Shown here piece after piece: positions 8,100-16,094 of a stretch of DNA of 32,962 nt. Under the pieces are notes generated by a model. It was not told the origin of the DNA. It ran no database searches and saw only the letters and a list, made by a program, of their open reading frames with translations. The DNA lies in contig JAVEEJ010000190.1 of the NCBI GenBank assembly GCA_030840515.1, positions 1 through 32,962 of the forward strand, given 5' to 3'. Positions within the stretch are counted from its first letter, which is position 1. Every line of letters starts with the position of its first letter. The DNA is from Frankiaceae bacterium (lineage in GTDB: Bacteria; Actinomycetota; Actinomycetes; JAVEEJ01). Both the position numbers and the translations under genes were made by a program.

Positions 8100-8651
8100 C
8101 TAGAGGTAGGGCCCGCTGCCCTCGCGGGGACCCTCTCCGGCCCGCCCGGGCGGGCCACCGGGTGCGCCCATCGGCAGCGCGCGCCGCATCTGCTCGAGCT
8201 GAGCCTGCGCCGCCATCTGCTGGGCGAACAGCGCGGTCTGGATCCCGTGGAACAGCCCCTCGAGCCAGCCGACGAGCTGCGCCTGGGCGATGCGCAGCTC
8301 GGCATCGCTCGGGACGGTCTGCTCGCCGAACGGCAGCGCGAGCCGCTCCAGCTCGGCGACCAGCTCGGGCGCCAGGCCCTGCTCGAGCTCCTTGATCGAG
8401 CTGCGGTGGATCTCACGCAGCCGCACCCGCGACGCGTCGTCCAGGGGAGCGGCGCGGACCTCGTCCAGCAGCTGCTTGATCATCGAGCCGATGCGCATCA
8501 CCTTCGCCGGCTGCTCGACGAGGTCGGTCACCGACGGGGTGCCATCCCCCTCGCCGACCTCCTCGACCGCCATGCCGTCCTCGCTGACAACGACGACACG
8601 GTGCTGCTCGTCCGCGCCGGTGGGCTGCGCCTGCTCAGTCATGGGGGTCAT
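8100..8651 (-). CDS. bpa: Bacterial proteasome activator Bpa/PafE
   Basis: Bpa (PF10759 family; PafE in Mycobacterium) forms a dodecameric ring. It opens the 20S proteasome gate and feeds unfolded proteins such as HspR to it without ATP. The 183-residue protein carries the highly conserved core: EQPAKVMRIGSMIKQLLDEV, a SRVRLREIHRSSIKELEQGL helix and SDAELRIAQAQLVGWLEGLF. The extreme C-terminus is GSGPYL. The family's proteasome-docking motif is GQYL, so Gln is replaced by Pro here while the Tyr-Leu end is kept. The second ATG (8642) has AGG at a good distance and may be the true start. It is a strong marker for a proteasome-bearing actinomycete. Confidence 0.93.
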   Translation of the reverse strand: MTPMTEQAQPTGADEQHRVVVVSEDGMAVEEVGEGDGTPSVTDLVEQPAKVMRIGSMIKQLLDEVRAAPLDDASRVRLREIHRSSIKELEQGLAPELVAELERLALPFGEQTVPSDAELRIAQAQLVGWLEGLFHGIQTALFAQQMAAQAQLEQMRRALPMGAPGGPPGRAGEGPREGSGPYL

Positions 8652-8702
8652 CCTGCGCTAAACGGTTGGCGCTCACACCCGCCGGGCGGCAGTGTGTGTG
8701 AG

Positions 8703-9650
8703 GTGAACGCATCGACACTGACCCTGCGCGCTCCGCGTGGCGAGGACCTCCACACCGTCTACGAGGTCATCGTCGCCGACGACCGCAACGAGCTCGGCAA
8801 GCCGGACATCGACGAGTCCGACGTCTCCGAGTGGTGGGCCATGCCGCACTTCGACAAGTCGCGCGACGCCTGGATCCTCGAGCGAGAGGGCACCGCCGTC
8901 GGCTACGGACAGACCCACGACCGCAACAAGACAGGTCGGTTCGACACTGACGTCTGGATCAGCGACGAGGAGGACGAGGACGGGTACGGCGCACTGCTCG
9001 ACGCGGCACTGCAACGAGCCCGCGAGCTCCTCGCCGAGACCTCCGCCGACAACAGCGGCGGGCTCAAGCGCCAAGCCTGCACCTGGTCGGTCATGGGTCG
9101 CGAACGGCGTGCCGCATGGCTCGAAGCGCGCGGCTTCAGCAAGGTGCGCCGCTTCTACCGGATGTCCATCACCGTCATCGACGTGGACCCGCCCGAGCTG
9201 CCTGACTGGCTGACGCTGACGCCGCTGGGCAGCAGCGACGAGGACGCGCGCCGGGCCTACCAGGCGATGATGTCGACCGCGTTCATCGGCCACTGGGGGC
9301 ACGTGCCGATCGACTACGACACCTGGCTCGCCCGGGTGACCGCCAGCCCCAACCTCGACTGGGACACGGTCTGGCTGGCCCGGGTCGACGGCGAGCCCGC
9401 CGCGGGCCTCAAGATGCGGATCTACGAGGACGTCGCCTTCATCGACACCGTCGGGACGTTGAAGGAGTTCCGCGGTCGTGGCGTCGCCGGACTGCTGCTG
9501 CGCACGGCCTTCGCCGAAGCGCTGCGGCGCGGCCAGCCCTACGTGGAGCTGGGCGTCGACACCGAGAACGACACCGGTGCGGTGGCGGTCTACGAGAAGG
9601 CCGGGATGTCAGTGGCGTTCGCCCACGACGAGTGGAGCCGTGCGCTCTGA
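8703..9650 (+). CDS. Tandem-domain GNAT acetyltransferase
   Basis: A 315-residue protein with two GNAT folds in tandem. The N-terminal half (residues about 1-155) is degenerate. The C-terminal half has a clear acetyl-CoA-binding segment, TVGTLKEFRGRGVAGLLLR, followed by the typical NDTGAVAVYEKAGM motif. This two-domain layout is shared with mycothiol synthase MshD and several uncharacterised actinobacterial acetyltransferases; it is not close enough in the visible motifs to call MshD. The GTG at 8703 starts just before the first strand (LTLRAPRGEDL); a GTG at 8694 is also possible. It is divergent from bpa and overlaps the 3' end of the MOSC gene by 42 bases. Confidence 0.85.
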   Translation: MNASTLTLRAPRGEDLHTVYEVIVADDRNELGKPDIDESDVSEWWAMPHFDKSRDAWILEREGTAVGYGQTHDRNKTGRFDTDVWISDEEDEDGYGALLDAALQRARELLAETSADNSGGLKRQACTWSVMGRERRAAWLEARGFSKVRRFYRMSITVIDVDPPELPDWLTLTPLGSSDEDARRAYQAMMSTAFIGHWGHVPIDYDTWLARVTASPNLDWDTVWLARVDGEPAAGLKMRIYEDVAFIDTVGTLKEFRGRGVAGLLLRTAFAEALRRGQPYVELGVDTENDTGAVAVYEKAGMSVAFAHDEWSRAL

Positions 9651-10418
9651 GTCCAGGCGGCCGGTCGCGGGCTCGACGACGACCGGGTCACCGGGTCGAA
9701 CAGTGCCGCCGCGCACGACCCAGGCGTACATCCGGCTCACCCCCGGGTGCCGCTCGTGGTGGATGCGGTTGAAGTCCCGCCCGACGAAGGAGTCGCGGAT
9801 CTTGGCGCAGGGGATCGCATAGCTCGACAGCTCGGCCAGCACCTCGCCGATGCCCAGCCGCATGCCAGGGCGCAGCGCCGCCCACTCGATGCCGCTGACG
9901 GTGAGGTTCTCCCCGCACGAGCCGGCACTCACGGGATGCCCCTCGGCGTTGAGCGACTCGATCACGTCGAGGGACCACAGCGACAACGCCTGCCACGGAC
10001 GACCGTGGTGCTTGCGGTTGGCCTGCTTGTCGACGGCAAGGCCGAGCCGCCCGACCTCGGCCTCCATCACCGCCGTCTTGGGCACACCTCCGCGGGAGGC
10101 GTTGATGCTCTCCAGCGTCCCGGCCGCACCGGTGGTGGGAGTCCCGCCGTACTCGTGCAGCAGACGTCCCGCGCGGGTGAGGTCGTGCGCCAGGCGGTGC
10201 AGCGCGTCCTGACGGCGCTCGGGGTCGTCGCCGGCCAGCAGCACCTGAGCGACCGAGCGCTCGCGCAGGTCGAGCGCGCTCGGCGTCCCCCGCGACGCGA
10301 GTGCGGGGTCGACCCGGTCGAGGATGAGGTCCCACAGCACCGCGGCCAGGTCGAGCGTCGAGGCGAGGTCCGACGGCGTGTAGTCGTCGGGGTGGTGCCC
10401 GCATTCCTGGCAGCGCAT
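9609..10418 (-). CDS. MOSC-domain protein with N-terminal DinB-like/zinc-knuckle region
   Basis: A 269-residue protein. The C-terminal part (about residues 100-255) is a YiiM-type MOSC domain. It shows SINASRGGVPKTAV, the HHGRPWQALSLWSLDVIESL segment, GSCGENLTVSGI and a conserved cysteine in IPCAKIRDSF, where the family is thought to bind sulfur for transfer. Residues 1-95 begin MRCQECGHHPDDYTPSDL, a CxxCG knuckle, followed by helices resembling a shortened DinB-like bundle. MOSC proteins move sulfur or handle molybdenum-cofactor-linked N-hydroxylated compounds, and the substrate here is unknown. It lies 19 bases downstream of the quinone oxidoreductase gene, probably in one operon, and overlaps the end of the GNAT gene. 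Confidence 0.85.
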   Translation of the reverse strand: MRCQECGHHPDDYTPSDLASTLDLAAVLWDLILDRVDPALASRGTPSALDLRERSVAQVLLAGDDPERRQDALHRLAHDLTRAGRLLHEYGGTPTTGAAGTLESINASRGGVPKTAVMEAEVGRLGLAVDKQANRKHHGRPWQALSLWSLDVIESLNAEGHPVSAGSCGENLTVSGIEWAALRPGMRLGIGEVLAELSSYAIPCAKIRDSFVGRDFNRIHHERHPGVSRMYAWVVRGGTVRPGDPVVVEPATGRLDSERTAPLVVGERH

Positions 10419-10437
10419 GACAGCAGTCTCCCAGGCG

Positions 10438-11391
10438 TCACCCGATGGTGAGCACCACTTTTCCGATGTTGTGGCCGCTTTCGAGCAGCCGGTGGGCCGC
10501 CGCCACCTCGGTGATCGGGAGGACCCGGTCCACGACGGGCTTGACGGCCCCTGCCGCGATCAGGGGCCACACGTGCTGGACCACCTCGCGGCAGATGCGC
10601 GCCTTCTGCTCCTCGGGGCGGTAGCGCAGCGAGGTCGCGTGCACCGACCCGCGCTTCATCAGGAGCAGACCCAGGTCGAGCTCTCCCACGCGGCCGCCCT
10701 GCAAGCCGATCGTCACCAGCCGGCCACCAGGTGCGAGGACCGCCACGTTGCGTGGCAGGTAGGAGGCTCCGAGGATGTCGAGTACGACGTCCGCGCCGCG
10801 CCCATCCGTCGCGGCCTGGACCGCTGCGACGAAGTCCTGGTTGCGGTAGTGGACGGTCAGCTCGGCGCCGAGCTCGGCGCAGCGCTGCAGTTTCTCCGGG
10901 CTGCCCGCGGTCACCGCGACGTGAGCACCGAGGGCGCGGGCTACCTGGATCGCGTGGGTGCCGATCCCGGAGCCGCCCCCATGGAGCAGCACCCAGTCGC
11001 CGGCCGCCAGCCCCGCGACCATGACGAGGTTGGACCAGACCGTGCAGGCCACCTCCGGGAGCGCAGCCGCGCTGACGAGGTCGAGGCCGTCCGGGACAGG
11101 CATCAGCTGGCCTTCCGGGACCGCGACCAGCTCGCCGTAGCCGCCTCCGGCGAGCAGGGCGCACACCGGCTCACCCGTGTCCACGCGGGTGCCACTGCAC
11201 TCGAGGCCGATCACCTCGGTGGTGCCCGCGGGCGGCGGGTAGTGGCCCTGGCGTTGCAGCAGGTCGGCGCGGTTGACGGCGGTCGCCGAGACCCGGACCA
11301 GGACCTCACCAGGGCGCACCACGGGGTCGGCGACCTCGCCCCACGACATGACGTCAGGGTCGCCGTACTCGCTCAGAACGACCGCCTTCAT
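10438..11391 (-). CDS. NAD(P)H-quinone oxidoreductase, PIG3/zeta-crystallin type MDR
   Basis: A 317-residue medium-chain dehydrogenase/reductase without structural or catalytic zinc cysteines. It reads MKAVVLSEYGDPDVMSWGE, then NRADLLQRQGHYPPPAG (the PIG3 quinone-reductase signature), then the Rossmann motif LHGGGSGIGTHAIQVA. It likely reduces quinones with NADPH in the cytoplasm. The start is the ATG at 11391, with a TAGGTT -10-like hexamer (11400-11405 on the opposite strand) eight bases upstream, suggesting a leaderless or near-leaderless mRNA. It is divergent from pirin, another redox or quinone-linked family, which may reflect shared control. Confidence 0.92.
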   Translation of the reverse strand: MKAVVLSEYGDPDVMSWGEVADPVVRPGEVLVRVSATAVNRADLLQRQGHYPPPAGTTEVIGLECSGTRVDTGEPVCALLAGGGYGELVAVPEGQLMPVPDGLDLVSAAALPEVACTVWSNLVMVAGLAAGDWVLLHGGGSGIGTHAIQVARALGAHVAVTAGSPEKLQRCAELGAELTVHYRNQDFVAAVQAATDGRGADVVLDILGASYLPRNVAVLAPGGRLVTIGLQGGRVGELDLGLLLMKRGSVHATSLRYRPEEQKARICREVVQHVWPLIAAGAVKPVVDRVLPITEVAAAHRLLESGHNIGKVVLTIG

Positions 11392-11480
11392 CGAGGAAGA
11401 ACCTAGTCGGGGAATGACGGCGGGGCGTACGCTCTTTCACCAGGTACTTGCGCGTTCAACAACCTGCCTCGGGAGCTCTC

Positions 11481-12458
11481 ATGCCAGCCGTCACCGCTGA
11501 CACCCTCGCCCTGCCCCGCATCCCCGTCCCGGCGAACGACGTCCCGGAGCGCGCGGTGCGCCAGATCACGACGGCGCCGAGCGGCTACGAGGGTGAGGGC
11601 TTCCCCGTGCGCCGGGCCTTCGCCGGCGTGGACGTGGCCGACCTCGACCCCTTCATCCACATGGACCAGATGGGCGAGGTCGAGTACGCGCCGGGTGAGC
11701 CCAAGGGCACGCCGTGGCACCCGCACCGCGGCTTCGAGACCGTGACCTACATGCTCGACGGGACGTTCCTGCACCAGGACAGCCAGGGCGGGGGCGGCGT
11801 CATCTCCGACGGCGACACCCAGTGGATGACAGCCGGGTCAGGCCTGCTGCACATCGAGACACCACCGGAGGCGCTGGTCGTCGCGGGTGGGATGTTCCAT
11901 GGGATCCAGCTCTGGGTGAACCTGCCGGCCAAGGACAAGATGAGCCCGCCGCGCTACCAGTCGCTCGAGGGCGGGCAGGTCGCGCTGCTGTCATCGGGAG
12001 ACGGCGGCGCGCTCGTGCGGGTCATCGCCGGTGACGTCGGCGAGCACCGCGGACCAGGCGCGACCCACACCCCCATCACGCTGGTGCACGCGACGGTGCG
12101 CCCGGGCGCCCGGTTGGTGCTGCCGTGGCGCACCGACTTCAACGCGCTGGTGTACGTGCTGGCCGGCTCGGGCCGGGTCAGCTCCGAGGGCCGGCCGGTC
12201 AGCAAGGGCCAGCTCGCGGTGCTCGGTCAAGGCGGGCAGATCGTGCTGCGCGGCGATGACAACCCGCTGCAGGCGAACGAGCCCGACCTCGAGGTGCTCG
12301 TCCTCGGCGGACGCCCGATCCGCGAGCCGGTTGCCGCCTACGGCCCGTTCGTGATGAACACGCGGGCCGAGCTCGTGCAGGCGGTCGAGGACTTCCAGGC
12401 CGGTCGGCTCGGGACGATCCCGGCTGACGGCTTGCAGCCCTTCCACCCTCGAGGCTGA
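11481..12458 (+). CDS. Pirin family protein
   Basis: A 325-residue bicupin of the pirin family. The N-terminal cupin holds the metal site in TPWHPHRGFETVTYMLDG, the two His of HPH plus later GLLHIETPP His and Glu ligands. A C-terminal pirin domain follows (residues about 190-290, ITLVHATVRPGARLVLP). Bacterial pirins bind iron; some oxidise quercetin, others tune central metabolism. Activity here is not predictable. I chose the ATG at 11481 because GGGAG lies eight bases before it; an earlier in-frame start at 11448 lacks such a site. It is divergent from the quinone oxidoreductase gene. Confidence 0.9.
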   Translation: MPAVTADTLALPRIPVPANDVPERAVRQITTAPSGYEGEGFPVRRAFAGVDVADLDPFIHMDQMGEVEYAPGEPKGTPWHPHRGFETVTYMLDGTFLHQDSQGGGGVISDGDTQWMTAGSGLLHIETPPEALVVAGGMFHGIQLWVNLPAKDKMSPPRYQSLEGGQVALLSSGDGGALVRVIAGDVGEHRGPGATHTPITLVHATVRPGARLVLPWRTDFNALVYVLAGSGRVSSEGRPVSKGQLAVLGQGGQIVLRGDDNPLQANEPDLEVLVLGGRPIREPVAAYGPFVMNTRAELVQAVEDFQAGRLGTIPADGLQPFHPRG

Positions 12459-12511
12459 GCCTCACCCCTTCGGCCGTAGGGACGCTGCTCCGGACGGCCG
12501 ATGGTTCAGGG

Positions 12512-13663
12512 GTGAGGAGTCCTCTGGCGAACGCGCTCGCCATCGCCGGAATGCTCGGCGTGCTCGTGACGGGTACGGCGGCCCAGGCCAGCGACACGAG
12601 CTGCCCGGCCGCGGGGACCTACGTGCCTGGCACCACCTGGCACCGCACCGTGCTCGGCAACGGCATCTCGCTTAGCGAGGCCAGGAAGCGGGATTCGCGC
12701 GGCGTCGTCGACATGCACGTGCTGCGGGTGGCCACTACGACTCCGGGCGTGCACTTCGGTCCGCTGACCAGTCGCCTCGCCGAGCGCCACCCGCTGTCCT
12801 CCCTCGCGGCGGGGCGGGCACACCTGCTGGCTGCCAGCAACAGCGGCTACTACGACTTCACCCTGGGCGCACCCACCGGCCCCGTGATCGTGGCGGGCCG
12901 GCCGTGGGGGCTGTCCAGCGGGCACCAGGCCGCGTTCGGGTTCACCAGCGGCAACATCGCGCAGGCCGGACATGTCTGGCTGACGGGTACGGCGACCTGG
13001 GGGAGCAGCAGGCTGGCGGTGGTCGGGATCAACCGGCCCTCGGTGCCGGCGGGCCTCAGCGTCTACACGCCGCTCTGGGGGACGGCGCACAGGGTGGTGC
13101 TGCCATCGGGGTCCGTCTCGCGCTACGTCGTCTCCGGCAAGGTCACCACCGCGACCGGGACGTACACCTCGGCCCCGAGCAGCGGCTTCCTCGTGGTGGC
13201 ACGTGGATCGACCGCGGTGGCCTGGCTCAAGGCCCCGCCGAAGGGTGCCGCGATGTCGATCGTGACCGGGGTCGCCACCGACGCGCCGCAGCCTTTCGCG
13301 CAGGCCTACGGGGTGGGCGTCACGCTGGTCAGCAAGCAGAGCACGGCGACCACGGGATTCAGCTGCCGCAGCAGCTACCCGCAGCCCGCGCGCACGGCGG
13401 TGGGCTACACCAACGGCGGCAAGACGCTGGTGATCGCCATCGTCACCGACCACCCCGGCACCGAGGTGCACGGCCTCGACGCCGACCAGATGTCCAAGCT
13501 GATGGCCGAGCTCGGGGTCACCCGCGCGTTCAGCTTCGACGGGTCGGGGTCGACCGAGCTGCTGGCCCGCATGCCGGGGACCAGCTCGCTGGCGATCCGC
13601 AACTACACCGCTGACGGCCATGAGCGCACCATGCCCCTCGGGTTGGGCGTCTACCTCGGCTGA
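12512..13663 (+). CDS. Secreted phosphodiester glycosidase (NAGPA) domain protein
   Basis: A 383-residue exported protein. It has a signal peptide (residues about 1-27, ending AAQAS) and the NAGPA/phosphodiester glycosidase pattern: SNSGYYDF (family NGGYFD), ARTAVGYTNGGKTLVIAIV, then a helix QMSKLMAELGVTRAFSFDGS and GSGSTELLAR (family LDGGGSTTM). The family includes the mammalian uncovering enzyme and bacterial proteins proposed to cut glycosyl phosphodiesters of envelope polymers. The usual Gly-Gly-Gly-Ser-Thr is Gly-Ser-Gly-Ser-Thr here. The GTG start begins a good signal peptide with a poor ribosome-binding site. The gene stands alone. Confidence 0.8.
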   Translation: MRSPLANALAIAGMLGVLVTGTAAQASDTSCPAAGTYVPGTTWHRTVLGNGISLSEARKRDSRGVVDMHVLRVATTTPGVHFGPLTSRLAERHPLSSLAAGRAHLLAASNSGYYDFTLGAPTGPVIVAGRPWGLSSGHQAAFGFTSGNIAQAGHVWLTGTATWGSSRLAVVGINRPSVPAGLSVYTPLWGTAHRVVLPSGSVSRYVVSGKVTTATGTYTSAPSSGFLVVARGSTAVAWLKAPPKGAAMSIVTGVATDAPQPFAQAYGVGVTLVSKQSTATTGFSCRSSYPQPARTAVGYTNGGKTLVIAIVTDHPGTEVHGLDADQMSKLMAELGVTRAFSFDGSGSTELLARMPGTSSLAIRNYTADGHERTMPLGLGVYLG

Positions 13664-13750
13664 GGCCGGCTGAGGTTGCACTCGCCGCCAACCCGCCTAC
13701 GAGTCACCGCGGGCTTTGGTGGGCAGGTGGGGCGTCTGCCGGTCGAGCGG

Positions 13751-14044
13751 TCAGGAGTCGCTGGCCGCGGTGCCGAGTACGACGTTCCAGGGCCGGACCC
13801 GCCAGGTGTGGGCCAGCCCGTTCACCACGTAGGGGTCAGCCTCCGCGAAGCGGGTGATGACCTCGGGCTCCTCGACGTCCCAGACCAGCAGCGCGCGGTC
13901 CATGGGCTCGGCGAGCGCGCCCGCCAGCACCAGCTCGCCGCGCTCAGCCGCTGCCTGCGCCAGCGCGAGGTGCTCGGCCCGGAACTCCCCGCGCCGCTCC
14001 GCGTGATCAGCCACCAAGTCGTACTCGAGCAGCCACCAGCTCAC
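13751..14044 (-). CDS. YciI family protein
   Basis: A 97-residue protein with the YciI-like ferredoxin fold: an N-terminal strand (WWLLEYDLV), a helix with the conserved His in AEHLALAQAAAERGELVLAG, and ALLVWDVEEPEVITRFAEADP. Members are small cytoplasmic enzymes or muconolactone-isomerase-like proteins, most without known substrate. Its ATG overlaps the stop of the upstream HerA-like ATPase gene by four bases (14041-14044), indicating translational coupling. The overlap may only reflect compact gene packing, so no shared function should be assumed. Confidence 0.82.
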   Translation of the reverse strand: MSWWLLEYDLVADHAERRGEFRAEHLALAQAAAERGELVLAGALAEPMDRALLVWDVEEPEVITRFAEADPYVVNGLAHTWRVRPWNVVLGTAASDS

Positions 14045-15615
14045 CGTCGCCTCCGCTTCGCCGTACCCAGTACCGAGCGAGTGATCTCGCGGCCCGCCGC
14101 ACTGGCGACCGACCGCGCGAACGACCTGAACACCGACGACGCGAAGATGCCGGCGACCGCGCCCGCTGCGCCGGCCGCGGCGGTCTCGCCGCGATGGGAC
14201 TTCCCCGTCGAGGGGGCCGTGGTGGGAGGGGTCGCAGCCTGGCCGGCGCTGGCGTTCACCGCCGCCTCGCGTGCCGCCAGCTTCTCCCGGGCCGACTCGT
14301 CATCGAGCCGTTGCGCATAGCGCTGGGCCGTCGGAGACCCGGCGACGAGGGCGGTCTGCTGCGCCGGGTCGAGCTGTGCCATCAGCGACGCCGGCGCCCG
14401 CATCCGGGTCCAGGCGACGGGTGTGGGCACCCCGCGCTCCGACAGCACGGTCACCACCGCTTCGCCGATACCGAGCTGGGTCAGGAGCTCCTCGAGGTCG
14501 TAGCCCGACTTGGGAAACGTGGAGACGGTCGCCTTCAACGCCTTCGCGTCATCCGGGGTGAACGCCCGCAGCGCGTGCTGCACCCGGTTGCCGAGCTGGG
14601 CCAGCACGTCGGCCGGGACGTCCTTGGGCGTCTGCGTCACGAAGAACACGCCGACGCCCTTCGAGCGGATGAGCCGGACGGTCTGCTCGATCGAGGCGAG
14701 GAAGTCCTTGGAGGCGTCGTCGAAGAGCAGGTGCGCCTCATCGAAGAAGAAGACGAGCTTGGGCTTGTCGACGTCGCCGACCTCGGGCAGCTCGTGGAAG
14801 AGGTCCGCCAGCAGCCACATGAGGAAGGTCGAGAAGACCCGCGGCTGGTCTTGGACTCCGGGCAGCTCGAGGATCGTGACGAGCCCACGGCCGTCGGGCG
14901 CCAGGCGCATGAGATCAGCGGTGTCGAACTCCGGCTCGCCGAAGAAGTCTCCGGCACCCGCGTCGGTGAAGCCGATCAGCTCGCGCAGCAGCACCTGGGC
15001 GGTCGCCTTCGACAGTCCGCCAAGCCCGTCGAGGTCGGCTTTGCCCTCGTCGGAGACCAGGTAGGTGATCACCGCCCGAAGGTCCTCGATGTCGTCCAGG
15101 TCGAGGCCTTGCGCGTCGGCGTAGTGGAACACCAGGTTCAGCGACGATGACTGCACGTCGTTGAGGTCGAGCACCTTCGACAGCAGCAGCGGACCGAACG
15201 AGGAGACGGTCGCGCGCACGGCAGCGCCTGTCCCGTGACCACCCAACGCGAGGAACTCGACAGGGAAGGCGGCCGGTGCCCACTGCTGGCCGATGTCCGC
15301 CGTACGCGTCGTGATCCGCTCGTTCGGCACCCCCGGTGTGGCCATGCCCGAGACGTCACCCTTGATGTCGGTGAGGAACACCGGCACGCCAGCGGCCGAT
15401 AGCTGCTCGGCCATGAGCTGCAGGGTGCGGGTCTTGCCGGTGCCGGTTGCCCCGGCGACCAGACCGTGGCGGTTGCACATCGCAAGCGGGATCCGCACCC
15501 CCGCGTCCGGGAGCGCCTTGGCGTCCTCGACCAGAGCGCCCAACTCGATCGACGGCCCGCTGAAGCGGTAGGCCTCGGCGATCGTGTCGGCGTCAACTGC
15601 GGCTCGACCTGTCAT
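14041..15615 (-). CDS. HerA-like P-loop ATPase (DUF853 family)
   Basis: A 524-residue protein of the HerA/FtsK-related DUF853 family. Walker A is GATGTGKT (residues 55-62) and Walker B is LVFFFDEAHLLF. A sensor-like VFFVTQTPKDVP and an arginine-rich C-terminus follow. The last 80 residues are Ala/Thr-rich and end in a basic FRSFARSVASAAG...KRRRR tail. E. coli YjgR is the best-known relative, and its role is still unclear; HerA proteins move DNA as hexameric rings. The ATG at 15615 has GAGGAG six bases before it. Upstream in-frame residues come from the intergenic region and are not used. It is divergent from the peptide locus. Confidence 0.88.
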   Translation of the reverse strand: MTGRAAVDADTIAEAYRFSGPSIELGALVEDAKALPDAGVRIPLAMCNRHGLVAGATGTGKTRTLQLMAEQLSAAGVPVFLTDIKGDVSGMATPGVPNERITTRTADIGQQWAPAAFPVEFLALGGHGTGAAVRATVSSFGPLLLSKVLDLNDVQSSSLNLVFHYADAQGLDLDDIEDLRAVITYLVSDEGKADLDGLGGLSKATAQVLLRELIGFTDAGAGDFFGEPEFDTADLMRLAPDGRGLVTILELPGVQDQPRVFSTFLMWLLADLFHELPEVGDVDKPKLVFFFDEAHLLFDDASKDFLASIEQTVRLIRSKGVGVFFVTQTPKDVPADVLAQLGNRVQHALRAFTPDDAKALKATVSTFPKSGYDLEELLTQLGIGEAVVTVLSERGVPTPVAWTRMRAPASLMAQLDPAQQTALVAGSPTAQRYAQRLDDESAREKLAAREAAVNASAGQAATPPTTAPSTGKSHRGETAAAGAAGAVAGIFASSVFRSFARSVASAAGREITRSVLGTAKRRRR

Positions 15616-15687
15616 AGGGCTCTCCTCGGGGTGTGTTTGTGACCCTATGAGGGTTCGGTTCGCCCCTGCCCGGGGACTGTGCCTGAC
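15616..15687. promoter_or_regulatory. Divergent intergenic region: HerA-like ATPase and peptide locus
   Basis: This 72-base gap must carry the promoters for both directions. On the minus strand TAGGGT (complement of 15642-15647) fits a -10, giving a leader of about 20 bases that includes GAGGAG. On the plus strand TTGTGA at 15637-15642 could be a -35, but the matching -10 is poor. No terminator is seen. The assignment is tentative. Confidence 0.35.
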
Positions 15688-15882
15688 ATGAGTGGTTCTG
15701 GATCGATTCGCCGTGAGGTGCGGCGCCAGATCCGACGGCCGGGTGTCGCCATCGATGTGGTGGCTGATGTCAGCGCCGCTGTCGCCACGAACGGCGAGGC
15801 GGCGAGCTCGACGCAGTCCATCCAGATCAAGCAGGAGCACGGCGCATCCGTGGTCAGCCACACCGACGAGGAGGAGCAATGA
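15688..15882 (+). CDS. Small protein, diverged member of the peptide family (64 residues)
   Basis: Function unknown. The 64-residue protein has a basic N-terminal part (SIRREVRRQIRRPG), a core VSAAVATNGEAASSTQSIQI and an acidic tail. The core fits the pattern of the three peptides downstream: S/N at position 0, Ala at 2 and 4, Asn at 6 and Gln at 20. I read it as a diverged relative that lacks the LPDREQMSL leader motif. The ATG at 15688 is preferred over the GTG at 15679; neither has a strong ribosome-binding site. Its TGA overlaps the ATG of the next gene (ATGA), so the two are coupled. Reality as a gene is supported by that overlap and by synteny only. Confidence 0.6.
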   Translation: MSGSGSIRREVRRQIRRPGVAIDVVADVSAAVATNGEAASSTQSIQIKQEHGASVVSHTDEEEQ

Positions 15883-16085
15883 GCGAACGCGAGCCAGAAG
15901 GCCTGCCCCCCGAGGAGCTCGAGGCGCAGAACGGCGAGGAGCTGCCCGACCGCGAGCAGATGAGCCTCGTGAACGCGAACATCGCCATCCCGGTCAATGC
16001 GGCGGTCGCCGCGAACGTCCTGAGCGACGGGGCGATCGCCTACGCCGACGCAACGCAGGACACCCCCATCGACCAGAGCAACTAG
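15879..16085 (+). CDS. LPDREQMSL-motif peptide A (68 residues)
   Basis: First of three tandem paralogues. It has an acidic N-terminal region (residues 1-21, six to eight Glu), then LPDREQMSL at 22-30, identical in all three. An Asn/Ala-rich core follows (residues 32-60, PVNAAVAANVLSDGAIAYAD and on to Q60), and the protein ends IDQSN. There is no signal peptide, no Cys, no Trp and no Phe. The ATG has an excellent GAGGAGGAG ribosome-binding site and overlaps the preceding stop. The layout (conserved leader-like motif, patterned core, adjacent PqqD-M50 protease) is that of a protease-processed precursor, but processing is inference. Confidence 0.85.
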   Translation: MSEREPEGLPPEELEAQNGEELPDREQMSLVNANIAIPVNAAVAANVLSDGAIAYADATQDTPIDQSN

Positions 16086-16094
16086 AGGAGCGAC

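Noticed and set aside
8703..9650. Calling the double-GNAT protein mycothiol synthase (mshD)
   Set aside because: The two-domain layout is shared by many uncharacterised acetyltransferases, and I see no diagnostic MshD residues or mycothiol genes nearby.
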